A stretch of 64,000 bases of DNA from contig BLSF01000008.1 in NCBI GenBank assembly GCA_012862575.1, forward strand, positions 558,001 through 622,000. The letters run 5' to 3'. The notes beneath the pieces were generated by a model. That model was not told the origin of the DNA and searched no databases. It was given only the letters and a program-made list of their open reading frames with translations. The stretch comes from Parietichytrium sp. I65-24A. Taxonomy: Eukaryota > Sar > Bigyra > Thraustochytrida > Thraustochytriidae. The position numbers were made by a program, and so were the translations under genes. The first letter of the stretch is position 1. Every line of letters begins with the position of its first letter. Shown in pieces: positions 1-10,591 of the stretch.

Positions 1-199
1 TGCTATTGTCGTAAACATCGGTCATCACGGGTCCACTAAAAGTGTAGAGTATAAAAATGGCAAGGTTCGTTGTTGTGAAGTCCTGGCGTGGGTCCTTTTC
101 TTCGCGGGCTTCCTGCTCTGGAGGTTTCCTCCTCTGCAATATCAGTCTTCGAACGAAAGAAAAGAACTTTGCGCCACAGCTCAAGAGCGCATCATCGTC

Positions 200-1612
200 T
201 TATGGCTCACCCTTCTTCTTGCTCGACTTTTTAGTCATGTCAAAAATACTGGTGACCCAGACGGAAAAGTCGTGACGATTGCCAGCTTTCTTCACAAACG
301 GATCCTCAAGAAGAAGGTCTTCGCTAGAAGCGCGCAAGGAAGCGTCCTTTTTCAAACACTTTGCGAGGAATTCATTGTATTCTGCGGACCACCTTTCCGG
401 CTTCTTCAATGTTGGGCCTTCTTTCTGAGACGCAATTTTCAACAGCGCTTTCATGTGCGGCTCCTCCATGAAAGGAGGATCTCCTTCAGCCATCTCCATT
501 GCAGTGATGCCAAGACTCCAGACGTCAACTTTCTCGTCGTAGTCTTGCTGCTGGATGACCTCCGGGGCCATCCAGTAAGGGGTTCCGACAATTGATTTGC
601 GCTTTGCTTCCTCCCTGGTCAGCCCGGCTGCGAAGCCAAAATCAGCCAACTTGACCACTCCGTTTCTGCCGACAAGAACGTTGTCGCTCTTGATATCGCG
701 GTGCAGAAGGTGTTTGCGATGCATGAAGGCCAGGGCGATAAGCATCTGTTGGCAAACGTACGCAATGAACTCCTCTGGCCACTTTGGAACCTTCAGCTTC
801 GGCCCACCGATGAGGTCGAAGAGGCACCCACCGTCGATGAACTCCATGGAAATCCACACCTGGTCCTGATATGCGATGGTTTCTCCATACTGTACAATGT
901 TGGCGTGCTCGCTCATGGCATGCATGGCAATCTCTTGCTTGATGTACGAGAGCTCTTCCATGGGAGCGATTTTGACGGCCTTGATTTCGCCGCTTCGAAG
1001 ATCGGTGACTTTGTACACCACGCCTCCGGCCCCTTCTCCGAGCTTCTTCTCTTTGCGGAAAATCTTGTTGGGATCTTGTGTGCTGATCTCCCACCTCTCC
1101 ATCATCTCTCCCTTGAGGGCTTGCTTTGTTGGCAGTTGAGGCTTGGGGCCTTCGAAGTGGAAGCGCAAGACATCCAGGACGTTGTCTGGGTTCTCGGCAA
1201 TGTCCTCTTTCGTGATTCCAGAATTCTTGAGCACCACCTCCCATTCTTTTGGCAGATTTGTGAAGCCCAGCTCACTGGAAGGATCCAACTCGACGTGCCA
1301 CAGCTTCTTGAAGTTGAATGGCGCGCCAATGTCAAACTGGTGCTCGGCCTGCTCCTTGGGCGCCTTGAACAACAGCTTGAAGCTCTTGGGAACCTTGGCC
1401 TTCAGCTTGAGGCTCTTCTTGCGCAGCATTTCCGCCAGTCCATCACCGGAGTTGTGCTTTTGAGAGTGTCTCGACGAGCGCCCTTTGCTGGTACGTTTCG
1501 ACGAATGGTCGTCCTCGTCCACCGTCACCACGCTTCCTTCGTCATCTTCCTCCAGCGCCTTGGCCGGCATCTTACTCGGCGACTTGGTCAGCTTGGCCAC
1601 TTCCGCTGGCAT
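200..1612 (-). CDS. PAK/STE20-like Ser/Thr kinase with CRIB domain
   Basis: Predicted p21-activated kinase of 470 aa that would phosphorylate Ser/Thr targets downstream of a Rho/Rac/Cdc42-type GTPase. Residues 1-80 are basic, Ser-rich and probably disordered. A CRIB/p21-binding segment lies at about 93-155 (D94-I-G-x-P, then a W-H-V-E-L-D stretch and G-F-x-x-L-P-x-E-W). The kinase domain spans about 183-440: Gly-rich loop GEGAGG at 192-197, VAIK-type Lys 214, C-helix Glu 227, HRD 304-306 with K308, DFG 324-326, and an activation loop ending in GTPYWMAPE (343-351), the STE20-group form. All catalytic residues are present, so it should be active. It is a single exon. The start is the first ATG in the frame, followed directly by the domain order expected for PAKs. 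Very long GA-rich tracts lie upstream in the sense direction. Assignment to the PAK group is firm; the particular subtype is not resolved. Confidence 0.93.
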   Translation of the reverse strand: MPAEVAKLTKSPSKMPAKALEEDDEGSVVTVDEDDHSSKRTSKGRSSRHSQKHNSGDGLAEMLRKKSLKLKAKVPKSFKLLFKAPKEQAEHQFDIGAPFNFKKLWHVELDPSSELGFTNLPKEWEVVLKNSGITKEDIAENPDNVLDVLRFHFEGPKPQLPTKQALKGEMMERWEISTQDPNKIFRKEKKLGEGAGGVVYKVTDLRSGEIKAVKIAPMEELSYIKQEIAMHAMSEHANIVQYGETIAYQDQVWISMEFIDGGCLFDLIGGPKLKVPKWPEEFIAYVCQQMLIALAFMHRKHLLHRDIKSDNVLVGRNGVVKLADFGFAAGLTREEAKRKSIVGTPYWMAPEVIQQQDYDEKVDVWSLGITAMEMAEGDPPFMEEPHMKALLKIASQKEGPTLKKPERWSAEYNEFLAKCLKKDASLRASSEDLLLEDPFVKKAGNRHDFSVWVTSIFDMTKKSSKKKGEP

Positions 1613-1639
1613 CCTCCGCGATCCCTCTCCCTCTCACGC

Positions 1640-1839
1640 TGTCGCACCGCTGGCCAAACCCCCCTCTCTCCCTCTCTCCCTCTCTACCTCTCTACCTCTC
1701 TCTTCAATCAACCCTGCTCCTCTTCTGCCTCTACTCTCTTTCCTCTGTCTCCGCGGCTTGCCACTTGCCACTTGCCAGTTGCGCGTCCCTCTTCTCTGTC
1801 TCTCTCTGTCTCTCTCTGTCTCTCTCTCTCTCTCTCTCT

Positions 1840-1875
<36 letters not shown>

Positions 1876-2140
1876 NNNNNNNNNNNNNNNNNNNNNNNNN
1901 NNNNNNNNNNNNNNNNNNNNNNNNNNNNNNNNNNNNNNNNNNNNNNNNNNNNNNNNNNNNNNNNNNNNNNNNNNNNNNNNNNNNNNNNNNNNNNNNNNNN
2001 NNNNNNNNNNNNNNNNNNNNNNNNNNNNNNNNNNNNNNNNNCCACCTTGTCCACGTTGCGCGTCCCTCTTCTCTGTCTCTCTCTTCTCTCTCTGTCTCTC
2101 TCTCTCTCTCTCTCTCCCGTCTCTCTCCCTTTCCCTTTCC

Positions 2141-2174
<34 letters not shown>

Positions 2175-2190
2175 CGCAATCGCAAAAGAT
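1640..2190. repeat. (CT)n low-complexity tract with assembly gap
   Basis: Long CT/CTCTGT microsatellite, which reads GA in the sense of the kinase gene, interrupted by a 166-base N run at 1876-2041. The 26-base stretch starting at about 1789 (TTGCGCGTCCCTCTTCTCTG...) recurs at about 2056 on the other side of the gap. The two sides may therefore be the same locus represented twice, so the true length is unknown. Confidence 0.9.
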
Positions 2191-4312
2191 GATTGATTGA
2201 TTGATTGATTGCTTTGCAAAGGCCTACAACTTTAGCAAGCCGCCCGGGACTAGTGCTCCGGGTAGCAGGGGGTAGCGCGTGGTAGCACGATCTATGTGAA
2301 CACGTTAGAAGGGGACTTAGCGGGTGAGTAAGCGAAGCAGTAGCCGCGGAAGGGTGCTAGGCGAGAGTACTAGTTCAGCTAGCTTTAATGTCCATTCCAA
2401 TGTGTGTGTGTGTCCACGTGTGTGTGACCTTCCGCGGCCTTACCAATTGTGGTAAGGATACTTCTCTTGCCAAGGGATATGAGAGGTTTAGTGCGTTGGG
2501 TAGAAAAGGATTTGGCATGGTGTGAACACGGGTAGGCTATAGTTTTGTCTATTACACTCTATAAGAGTGAGGTAAGACTATTATAGCTGAACACGGGCTC
2601 GGAGGAGTAAGGATTTCGATAGGAGGGGGATACTGGGTCTGCACCAGGTTTAGCGGAGAGGAATACTGAGTAGGCGTATAGGGCGCTATGGTGGGTGTGA
2701 GGGGCGTCTGAGAGTGGGGAATTTGGGTGTGTAAAAAGTGAATTGTGAGCAAAGGTGGCATAGCTAGTCTTTAGTTGGGAGATGTGTAGTCCACTAGTTC
2801 ACTCCACAATTTGGCGGTTTCTGCTGCATTGATTTGTTTTCAATCAAAAAAGACAGTGAAAAGGAAAATCTGTCTGCCTGTGAGTCAGCGGCGTGTTTCG
2901 AAGCCTTTCTGCCACATGAGCTTTTGAATCTTGCTTATGGGTTTGTTTCACAGTCCAAATGGCCGAAGTGAAATCGACCTTACTCTCACTCACAATTGCC
3001 ATCTTTTTCGTCTTGCAATCGATCCCTCCTGCCAAATTGCCATTTCTCTACTACGCACTACTAGAGCTAAACCATAGTTATTGACTAAACTGAGGGGCTA
3101 CTACAGTAACAGTAAAGAAAGTGCTCTTGCACAACAATGTTGGCTCGTTTTGCTCAGTAAGCTTCTTGCATAGAGTCATCCTTCTGCAGCGTGCGAGCGG
3201 GAGGGATCCAAGCTAGGAGTGCCGCCATCCGTGACCACAGTAGTCGCAGTAAGTTTTTAATCGCAGTGGACGAAGTGGTGTGTATCTTTGCAAACTTTGC
3301 GAACCATGTTCCTCTCCGTCGCACTGACTCTCAGAGTCGCGAGGTTTTTCATTTCTCGGGGAATGCTAGCCCGGGAAGTAAGCTTGGAGCGCAAGGCGTG
3401 TCCATCGAGGACTGGCATTGCTGGCGTGGGCTCTCCCTCCAGGAGAGTGCAGCTGTACCGGTAAGGGCTGGCTGGGGATATTGTGGGTAGAGGTGGGTCC
3501 CAGTGCCACTGCCTTTTATTTTACCGCATTGCCACTAGTCAAGTTGGAACCCGAACAAAGTGAGAACCAGGATGCAGAAAGAAGAGCTTTGAATTCATTG
3601 GAAAGGCAGAGAACTGGATCTCTAGAGTCTGAAAGGGAATCGGGCCGCCTCTAGAGCAACTGCAACGAATTAAATGGTGGGCGCGTTTGGCTGAGGAGTC
3701 TGTCTGACTGTCTATCTGTCCTGCTCCTTGAATCTCGGACGAAGCGGAAAGATCCACAGAGGTGAAAATCAAGTGAGCTGGCCGCCGACGCTGGCGAGGT
3801 AGTCCGCGGGACCACGAACCGTGTGCGGCTCAAGAGCTACAGTATGACACCAAACAAACAAGCAAGCAAGCAAGCAAGCAAGCGTGCATGCATGCCCGTG
3901 GCCCCTGCCGCGAACGCTCAGGGAGTCGATGGACGAAGTTGAAAGCTCCACCATGTGTACGTGATCGGAGTTGGCTCAGATCAGTAGCTTGAACGTGTCG
4001 CGCGGGCTGGGTGGTCCGGGTACTAGCAGCCGCGTTGCCGCTCGCGTCCCCACGGCGGTCATAATAGACATGATGCGTTGATGCGCAACATGATATTGCA
4101 ATCCACAAAGCCGTAGGGCAACGGGTAGTGGATGGTATAGCTCAATGCGTTGAGATCTTTTTCTACAGGCTGAGGCTCCATGGTCTCCAAGACGACGCGG
4201 CTCGCGCGAACGAGGACGAAGCGAGACTCGAAGATCGCGACCAAAAGCGACAGTGCTTGATGGTGGACTGGAGGGCAAGGCCGTGAAGCTGTGAGATTTT
4301 CCGCGATCAGCA
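2191..4312. other. Intergenic region, no gene recognised
   Basis: No open frame here resembles a known protein. It holds (GATT)n at 2191-2212, a (TG)n run near 2401-2414, and an (AAGC)n tetranucleotide repeat at 3851-3894. The last few hundred bases must contain the promoter and 5' UTR of the phosphatase/kinase fusion gene at 4313. Confidence 0.6.
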
Positions 4313-6511
4313 ATGTCGGAGGTGAACATCAAAGAGCTTCTCGGGCACTGCGCGCTGCTCGGCGTGGCAGGTGGAAAAGAGATTGAGCGGGTGCTCAGCT
4401 TTGGCCCAGAAGCGCTGGCAACCGTGGATAAGAGCAAGTCTGGAGGTGAAGTTGACCCGCAGACGCTTGCAGATAGGAACGTTGAGGCCTTGATCTGCGA
4501 GGGATTGCGGTCCAAATGGGAGGGGCTCAAGGTAATCAGCGAGGAGGAAGCCCATTACTCGGAGCACGCCAATGCGAAACACGAACTGGAGCAGCTCGCC
4601 AAAGTTCAAAACGAGTTTGACTTTGTAAAGCTCTTGAATGAAAACGGCTGCGGGGACTGCGATCTGTCAGTTTCTATGGACCGTGTGTGCATTTATGTGG
4701 ATCCAGTGGACGGGACCCGCTCTTTTGTGGCAAAAATGTACGAGTACGTCTCCACTGTCATCGGGATCTGTGTGGACAACAGGCCTGTCGCAGGCGTTCT
4801 TGCAAGCTTTAAGGATCGCGAAGTCCTAATCGGAGGCAAATTTCTAGGGGGCGTTTTCCAGTGGAAGGAGTCTGCTCCAACAGCACTTTTAAAGTTGGAA
4901 AGGCATGCCAATCGTCGTTGCATTGGAAGCAACTCAGAAAAGTACCACGCTGTTGCCGCTGCCATAAAACGCATCGCCGACCTTGGGCTCTGTGACGAAC
5001 AAGTAGAACATGGATTCGGGTGCGCATACAAGTTCAAGCAAGTGCTTCTCGGCAGGGCTGGGATCTATCCTTACCCAATACCCGGGGTATACTCCTGGGA
5101 CATCTGCGCATGTGAGGCGCTTATCGACGCGCTTGGAGGCAAGATGACTGACAAGTATGGCCACGCAATCCATTACGGCTTTGAAGGCAACAGAACCCCG
5201 GACTTTGTCGTACAAGGCGGGTTCGTTGCCGCGTTAGAGCCCGGCCTTTGTGACGAGATCTGCCATCGCGTCACCGCGACATTGAACTTGGTCAAGTTTA
5301 CACTCACATCTACTTTGAGCTACAAGGACTTGGAAACGGCATTGGGGCTTGAGGCTGGGCAAGTAGTGGGCTTCTCCGGACTCTCCGATTCTGCGATAAG
5401 GCAGAAGCACTGCACCGGAGTCAGCTTGGAAGTAAGGTTGCGGGACGGGAGCACGACGACTGCTTTTTACAAACGCACTGTGCCTTCAAGTCTCCCGGAG
5501 AGACCTGCAGACAAGTGGCGGAGGGATATTGGGTCGTACATCGCTGAAGCCAATTTTTACGAGCACGTCATTGGCCAGCTCGACAGCGAGTGCTTCCCAA
5601 AAGTGTTCCACGTTGCATCCTCGTCGGGCTTGGACAAAGGCATCACAAGCCCGGACCTCCTCAAAGACCTAGATATTGATGACATCGCAGATCGCGTTGT
5701 TCCAGAGTCCTATTTTTGCATTTTTGTCGAGGATCTGACTCCTGCGTTTGCTCAAAAGGAATTCCTTGAGATCATCGATCTGCAACATGCCTTCCAGGCA
5801 GTGAGATGTTTGCACAATGTGCCGCACGGGCGCGCAGAGGAGTTGGGAAAGGGGCTCTGGAAGCGTGGCTGCTATTGGTCCCTTGACAAACGACCAGACG
5901 GCGAGATCGACAAGGTGGAGTCGCTCTACGGGCAATTCTATCAGCAAATGTTGCCTGTGCTAGGAGAATCCATCTCCAAGTATGAGGCATTGGGGAAGCG
6001 GCTCCAGGCAGTCGCCAGGGCCGTGTCCGCAAAGGTTGACAGTCTCCCAAACAAAGCGCTCGTTCATGGCGACCTGAAAACAGCCAACATCTTTTTCAAC
6101 AAGAGCACTGGCAGCGCAAAGTTGATCGACTTCCAGTGGAGCGGAGCAGGCTCCCCTGCTGCGGATGTTGTCTATCTTTTGCTTTCATCGGCGACGGAAC
6201 GAATTTTGGTAGACATGTGTCCTGCCGAAGGAGGCCTGGTAAAAGAGGGGTCCGAAATCGACCAAGTCCTCCGCGACCATGCGCAAGCCTGTGGAATAGC
6301 CAGTTTCGAGGAATTTTCGCAGCACTTTATGCTCGCAGTTCTCGATTACGCTCGAGTCGTGATCACATATCAGTGGGGCCCCACTGTCAGCCCAGAGTTT
6401 TTCTCCTCCGGTCAAGGGGTTCTTGGCCGATGCGGGCACAATAAATCGCACGAGCACGTGTTGCAGTTTTTGCGCATTGTGGATCATCAACTTGCTCAGT
6501 TCTCGGCCTGA
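4313..6511 (+). CDS. IMPase/bisphosphate-nucleotidase domain fused to EcKL/CHK-like kinase
   Basis: Single-exon 732-aa protein with two enzyme domains. Residues 1-310 are an inositol-monophosphatase-superfamily phosphatase, nearest in style to BPNT1/HAL2 3'(2'),5'-bisphosphate nucleotidases. It has the acidic helix E77-E-E, the metal-binding DPVDGT at 130-135 followed by a BPNT1-like V-T-V-I-G-I segment, and the second metal site WD at 262-263 followed by E-A-L-I-D-A-L-G-G. Residues about 330-732 are an ecdysteroid-kinase-like (EcKL/CHK) phosphotransferase: an E-x-x-F-Y helix (412-416), an F-V-E-D-L motif (471-475), the catalytic H-G-D-L-K-x-x-N at 585-592 and the metal-binding D-F-Q at 606-608. 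Both active sites look intact. The family suggests a phosphatase for PAP or an inositol phosphate joined to a small-molecule hydroxyl kinase; the substrates are unknown. The frame is continuous across the linker, so the fusion is not a splice guess. Confidence 0.9.
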   Translation: MSEVNIKELLGHCALLGVAGGKEIERVLSFGPEALATVDKSKSGGEVDPQTLADRNVEALICEGLRSKWEGLKVISEEEAHYSEHANAKHELEQLAKVQNEFDFVKLLNENGCGDCDLSVSMDRVCIYVDPVDGTRSFVAKMYEYVSTVIGICVDNRPVAGVLASFKDREVLIGGKFLGGVFQWKESAPTALLKLERHANRRCIGSNSEKYHAVAAAIKRIADLGLCDEQVEHGFGCAYKFKQVLLGRAGIYPYPIPGVYSWDICACEALIDALGGKMTDKYGHAIHYGFEGNRTPDFVVQGGFVAALEPGLCDEICHRVTATLNLVKFTLTSTLSYKDLETALGLEAGQVVGFSGLSDSAIRQKHCTGVSLEVRLRDGSTTTAFYKRTVPSSLPERPADKWRRDIGSYIAEANFYEHVIGQLDSECFPKVFHVASSSGLDKGITSPDLLKDLDIDDIADRVVPESYFCIFVEDLTPAFAQKEFLEIIDLQHAFQAVRCLHNVPHGRAEELGKGLWKRGCYWSLDKRPDGEIDKVESLYGQFYQQMLPVLGESISKYEALGKRLQAVARAVSAKVDSLPNKALVHGDLKTANIFFNKSTGSAKLIDFQWSGAGSPAADVVYLLLSSATERILVDMCPAEGGLVKEGSEIDQVLRDHAQACGIASFEEFSQHFMLAVLDYARVVITYQWGPTVSPEFFSSGQGVLGRCGHNKSHEHVLQFLRIVDHQLAQFSA

Positions 6512-8629
6512 ATTGCTTTTTCTTCAATCTTGAAAGTTTTAAAATTAAAACGAATTTCAACACGTGAATTTCAATTCCAAAAAGACAACAAAAGACTCAC
6601 GCTAAGGAAAGGAAATCAGAATTCACTGTCAGAACAATTGCAATAATATGAACTTGTTGCTACAAGCACTTCAAGCGCAACAGCGTTCCGTCCGTTGTTC
6701 GTTCTCAAGATCGCCCTGATCCTGCTCGACAACGACAAGGACCAACTGTGGCCCCCATGGTCAGCAGGTATATCCCCTCGGAAAAATCGGTTGGTTCCGG
6801 TTCCGTTCGGGTTTCCGTTTCCGCTCTCGACTCTCTCGATCATTTCTTGGCGAAGTCTACCCAGCACTAAAAAGTTTTTTGACAAATCCAGCAAATTAGC
6901 TATGCCATGTATGTTCTTGGAGGTTCTCGAAATCAATCAAATCAATCTCTCAATTGACAGTGAAATCAAAGCAATCAATCAAATCAATCAATCAGCTGTC
7001 GTTTTCATTTTACGTCCCAACTTCTCGACTGTGGCTGCACCGAAATACTTGTTCTTGAAAGTGTCCCACATTACGGCTACCCTACTGGCACCTTTACCTC
7101 CGCCGACTCGACGAGACTAGGCTTCGTGATACTGCTACAATAGCTAGTACTCTAATGCTCTTGCTCAAATCTTGCGAGCATTTTTTCGCTGGAGCGAAAG
7201 TAGCGAAAATAGAGTGCAGCATCATCGCAATATCTCGCAGAATGTGACCCACTTCGATGCTGGACCAACAGTATCAATACTAGCCGCAAGGCTCGCATCA
7301 ACGAGTTTCCGTTTTCGAGGGTTTTTGCCGCAGTGAAGGGCCACACCTGCCACGCAACCAAAGTTTGCAGAAAGCGATTGAGAATTAATTTAATATTTGT
7401 CCGGCTGAGCGTTCTGTTCCGATCGTTCTGAGCGTCCCGCAGTCCCTCTATGTCCCGGTGCCACAACATGCCACACCAACGCTAGAGCTGGGTTTTGCAT
7501 TCTGAATTGTTCTGAATTCTGAAACCTCTTTAGCCGAAGCGCTGATGCATCTTGTGCGGAGTGTATCTGTGCGAGCGCCTTGGTGCACTCACAGCCGAAT
7601 GGAACCCACCCGCAACATCGTATCTTCCCGTACAGAGCGTACTTCGAGATGCATTGCCAGGTACTTTGCGAGAGAAGCACCCAGAGCGTTTATCGAGGTT
7701 CGAATTGGTTTATGGTTTTGACGAAAAAGGAGACGGCTGGGCTGGGATGATCATCTTATTTGACCTGATAGACTATTCTCTATAGGAGTTGGCCGTCCCT
7801 ATTGCAAGCTAAAGTTTACCAAGAGGAGCCAGCCACGTGGAGAAGACATCATTCTTATTATTAAACGTTATATGACGCTATTCCTGTCCCACTCGTAACG
7901 TTCCCTTTCTATGGACTCATTAGTACTCTAAAGTCTTTTGCTTATGAGCTTTTAGGGACCAGAAATTGGACGAAATTCAAACGCTTGGCTACACTACCCC
8001 AACGCTCACTCTAACCTAAGCATCTCACCAGCGTTTCCAATAGGAGAAGGAGTCGCCAGGACCTTATTACCATCTATGCACTTTACATAGAGCTCCCACC
8101 TTCTAACCTCCTCTCCACCACCATCTACCCTAGCCCAACCCATTAAACATGCCTATTTACCCCTACTCTCACCTACCCCCTTCCTGACCAGATCCGTACA
8201 TATCGGTCTACTCCCACTACGCTACTCTTAACCAAGTACTACCTCTGCCTACGCCCCGCCTGTCATCGCACAGTGGTGGCTAGCGAAGCGTAAGGAGGGT
8301 TAGCGTGGGAAGGAGTCGGAGAGCGAAGGATGAAGCCAAAGCTGTCTGTCCTTAATGGTCTGTATGACAGGTTGAATAGCATGGATAGGATGGATAGGAT
8401 GGATAGCATAGATAGCTTGGATAGGAAGCGAGAGAGAGACACTGAGAGAGAGACAGCAGAGACAACAGAGACAGCAGAGCGTAAACGTGTTGCGTTGTGA
8501 GTGGTGCGTGGTCAACTGCAGAGCGGAGTGGAAGCAGAGCGCCACTGGCAGCGTGGGAGAGCAGCGAGCACAGGGATTAGGTAGCAGCAGGTAGCAGGTA
8601 GCAGAGAGAGAGAGAGAGAGAGAGAGAGG
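6512..8629. other. Intergenic region, no gene recognised
   Basis: Contains short AATCAATC-type repeats (about 6929-6995) and a GGATA-type minisatellite (8378-8424). No frame resembles a known protein. The last part is the promoter and 5' UTR of the TM9SF gene, including a multi-copy GCAGGTA-type stretch (about 8577-8603) and the GA tract annotated separately. Confidence 0.6.
8604..8628 (+). repeat. (GA)n tract immediately before the TM9SF start codon
   Basis: About 12 GA dinucleotides end one base before the ATG at 8630. Similar GA runs, in the sense direction, precede the PAK-like kinase, eIF3B and ARL5 genes in this window. Confidence 0.9.
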
Positions 8630-10591
8630 ATGGGAGTGCGTAAGCTGGCGGTGCTGGCCGCTGCGTCGGCAGGGGTTGCGCAAGCGTTCTACCTTCCGGG
8701 AGTGGCGCCGCGCGAGTACAGGAAAGGAGAGGATGTGCAGCTGAAGGTGAACCGCATGACGAGCAGCCGCACGCAGCTGCCGTACGACTATTATGACCTC
8801 CCGTTCTGCGCGCCAGAAGGCGGCGTGAAGGATATGGCCGAGAACCTGGGAGAGGTGCTGACTGGCAACGTCATCCAGAACTCGCCGTTCGCGATCAAGA
8901 TGCACGAGGAAAAGTATTGCGAGGTGGTGTGCGTCAAAAAGTACGATGAAAAGGAGGCGGCTATGTTTGTAGAGAAGATTGACGAGCAGTACTTGGTCAA
9001 CATGATCATGGACAACCTGCCTGCTGCGTACAAGACCATCTCGGAGGACCACACCCAGGAGCTAGCCTACTACTCCCACGGGTTCCCTCTCGGTGGCACC
9101 GTGGTGAACGACGCTGGTGTACAAATGTCCAAGTTCATCAACAATCACCTCCACTTCACCATCCGCTTCCACGTTCCAGAGTTTGAGGTAGAAAAAACCT
9201 TGAAGGAGGCACCTGAGGACCTCGACTACGATGAAATGCCTGCTCGCGTTGTCGGCCTCTTCGTCGAGCCATATTCCATCAAGCACAAGTACAATAAGAA
9301 AGAGAACACGGTGGCGAGGTGCCCTGTTGAGACCGACGCTCCAGAGCTCGTCAAATACGGCCAGACCATCGAGGCTGGTGCTGAGGTCGTCTGGACTTAT
9401 TCCGTGACATGGGAAAAGAGTTCCATCAAGTGGGCTTCCCGCTGGGACTTGTACCTCAGCTCCAAGAACAAGAGCTCTGACGAGGTCCATTGGTTCTCCA
9501 TCATCAACAGTCTCCTCATCGTAGTGTTCCTCACCGGTATGGTCGCCATGATTCTCATGCGCACCCTCCACAAGGACCTCACCAGGTACAACCGCGTTCC
9601 AACCGACGAAGAGAAGGCCGAGGAGCGCGAGGAGACTGGCTGGAAGCTTGTCCATGGTGACGTGTTCCGCCCTCCTTCATTCCCAATGATGTTTGCCGTA
9701 ACCGTCGGATCCGGAACCCAGGTGTTTGGAATGACTCTCGCCACCATTGTCTTTGCTGCAATGGGATTTTTGAGCCCAGCCAACCGCGGAGCTCTCATGA
9801 TCGCTCTTCTTTTGCTCTTCAACCTCCTCGGAATTGGCGCTGGATACTTCTCTGCTCGCACCTACAAGATGTTTAACGGCTCGGAGTGGCAGCGGTGCAC
9901 CCTGATGACTGCACTCTTTTACCCTGCAGTCATCGCTTGCTGTATCTTTGTTCTCAACTTGTTTATTTGGGCAGAGGGCAGCTCTTCGGCCATTCCTTTC
10001 ACCTCCATGGTTGCTGTTCTTGCGCTGTGGTTCTTTATCTCTGTTCCTCTCACCTTCCTTGGAGCCTTCTATGGCTACAAGCGTGATCTCGAGAAGCAGC
10101 CAGTCCAGACTCAGCATATTCCTCGCGCAATCCCAGAGCAGCCATGGTACATGAGCCCATACCTCACCGTTTTGGTCGGTGGCATCCTTCCGTTCGGAGC
10201 TGTCTTTGTTGAGCTCTTCTTCATCCTTTCTTCCATCTGGCTGGATCAGTACTACTATGTCTTTGGGTTCCTTCTCCTGGTCTTCGTCATCCTCATTATC
10301 ACTTGCGCGGAGATCACCATTGTGTTGTGCTACTTTCAGCTTTGCGGTGAGGATTACAACTGGTGGTGGCGCTCTATCCTCACCTCTGGATCAAGCGCAT
10401 TGTACTTGTTCCTGTACAGTGTGTTTTACTTTTCCAACCGTCTCAAGATGGACCTCTTCGTGTCTGCGGTCCTGTACTTTGGCTACATGTTTATCCTGAG
10501 CGTGCTCTTCTTTTTGGCAACTGGAGTCATCGGCTACTTTGCTTGCTACTGGTTCGTTACAAAGATCTTTGGATCCATCAAGGTCGACTAA
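8630..10591 (+). CDS. TM9SF: TM9 superfamily (nonaspanin/EMP70) membrane protein
   Basis: 653-aa nonaspanin of the endosomal/Golgi membranes. It has a cleavable signal peptide (1-19), then a lumenal domain with the family's opening (F-Y-L-P-G-V-A-P at 20-27, then L-P-Y-D-Y-Y-D-L-P-F-C). The first membrane helix is at about 290-312, followed by a cytosolic loop and eight more helices, nine in total as expected. The loop has the typical D-L-x-R-Y-N (about 320) and G-W-K-L-V-H-G-D-V-F-R-P-P. The C terminus ends K-V-D, matching the K-x-D retrieval signal through which TM9 proteins bind COPI. Length and order agree with the TM9SF2/TM9SF4 type. TM9 proteins help sort membrane proteins with Gly-rich transmembrane helices and act in adhesion and phagocytosis in amoebae. 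The start is the only ATG giving a signal peptide. No introns. Confidence 0.97.
   Translation: MGVRKLAVLAAASAGVAQAFYLPGVAPREYRKGEDVQLKVNRMTSSRTQLPYDYYDLPFCAPEGGVKDMAENLGEVLTGNVIQNSPFAIKMHEEKYCEVVCVKKYDEKEAAMFVEKIDEQYLVNMIMDNLPAAYKTISEDHTQELAYYSHGFPLGGTVVNDAGVQMSKFINNHLHFTIRFHVPEFEVEKTLKEAPEDLDYDEMPARVVGLFVEPYSIKHKYNKKENTVARCPVETDAPELVKYGQTIEAGAEVVWTYSVTWEKSSIKWASRWDLYLSSKNKSSDEVHWFSIINSLLIVVFLTGMVAMILMRTLHKDLTRYNRVPTDEEKAEEREETGWKLVHGDVFRPPSFPMMFAVTVGSGTQVFGMTLATIVFAAMGFLSPANRGALMIALLLLFNLLGIGAGYFSARTYKMFNGSEWQRCTLMTALFYPAVIACCIFVLNLFIWAEGSSSAIPFTSMVAVLALWFFISVPLTFLGAFYGYKRDLEKQPVQTQHIPRAIPEQPWYMSPYLTVLVGGILPFGAVFVELFFILSSIWLDQYYYVFGFLLLVFVILIITCAEITIVLCYFQLCGEDYNWWWRSILTSGSSALYLFLYSVFYFSNRLKMDLFVSAVLYFGYMFILSVLFFLATGVIGYFACYWFVTKIFGSIKVD

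Noticed and set aside
701-2200. Long + strand open frame running through the N gap
   Set aside because: Antisense to the PAK-like kinase, then CT repeats and undetermined bases; no domain.
7690-7712. tRNA B-box-like GGTTCGAATTGG
   Set aside because: No A box or foldable cloverleaf upstream at the right distance. No tRNA gene could be supported anywhere in the window.
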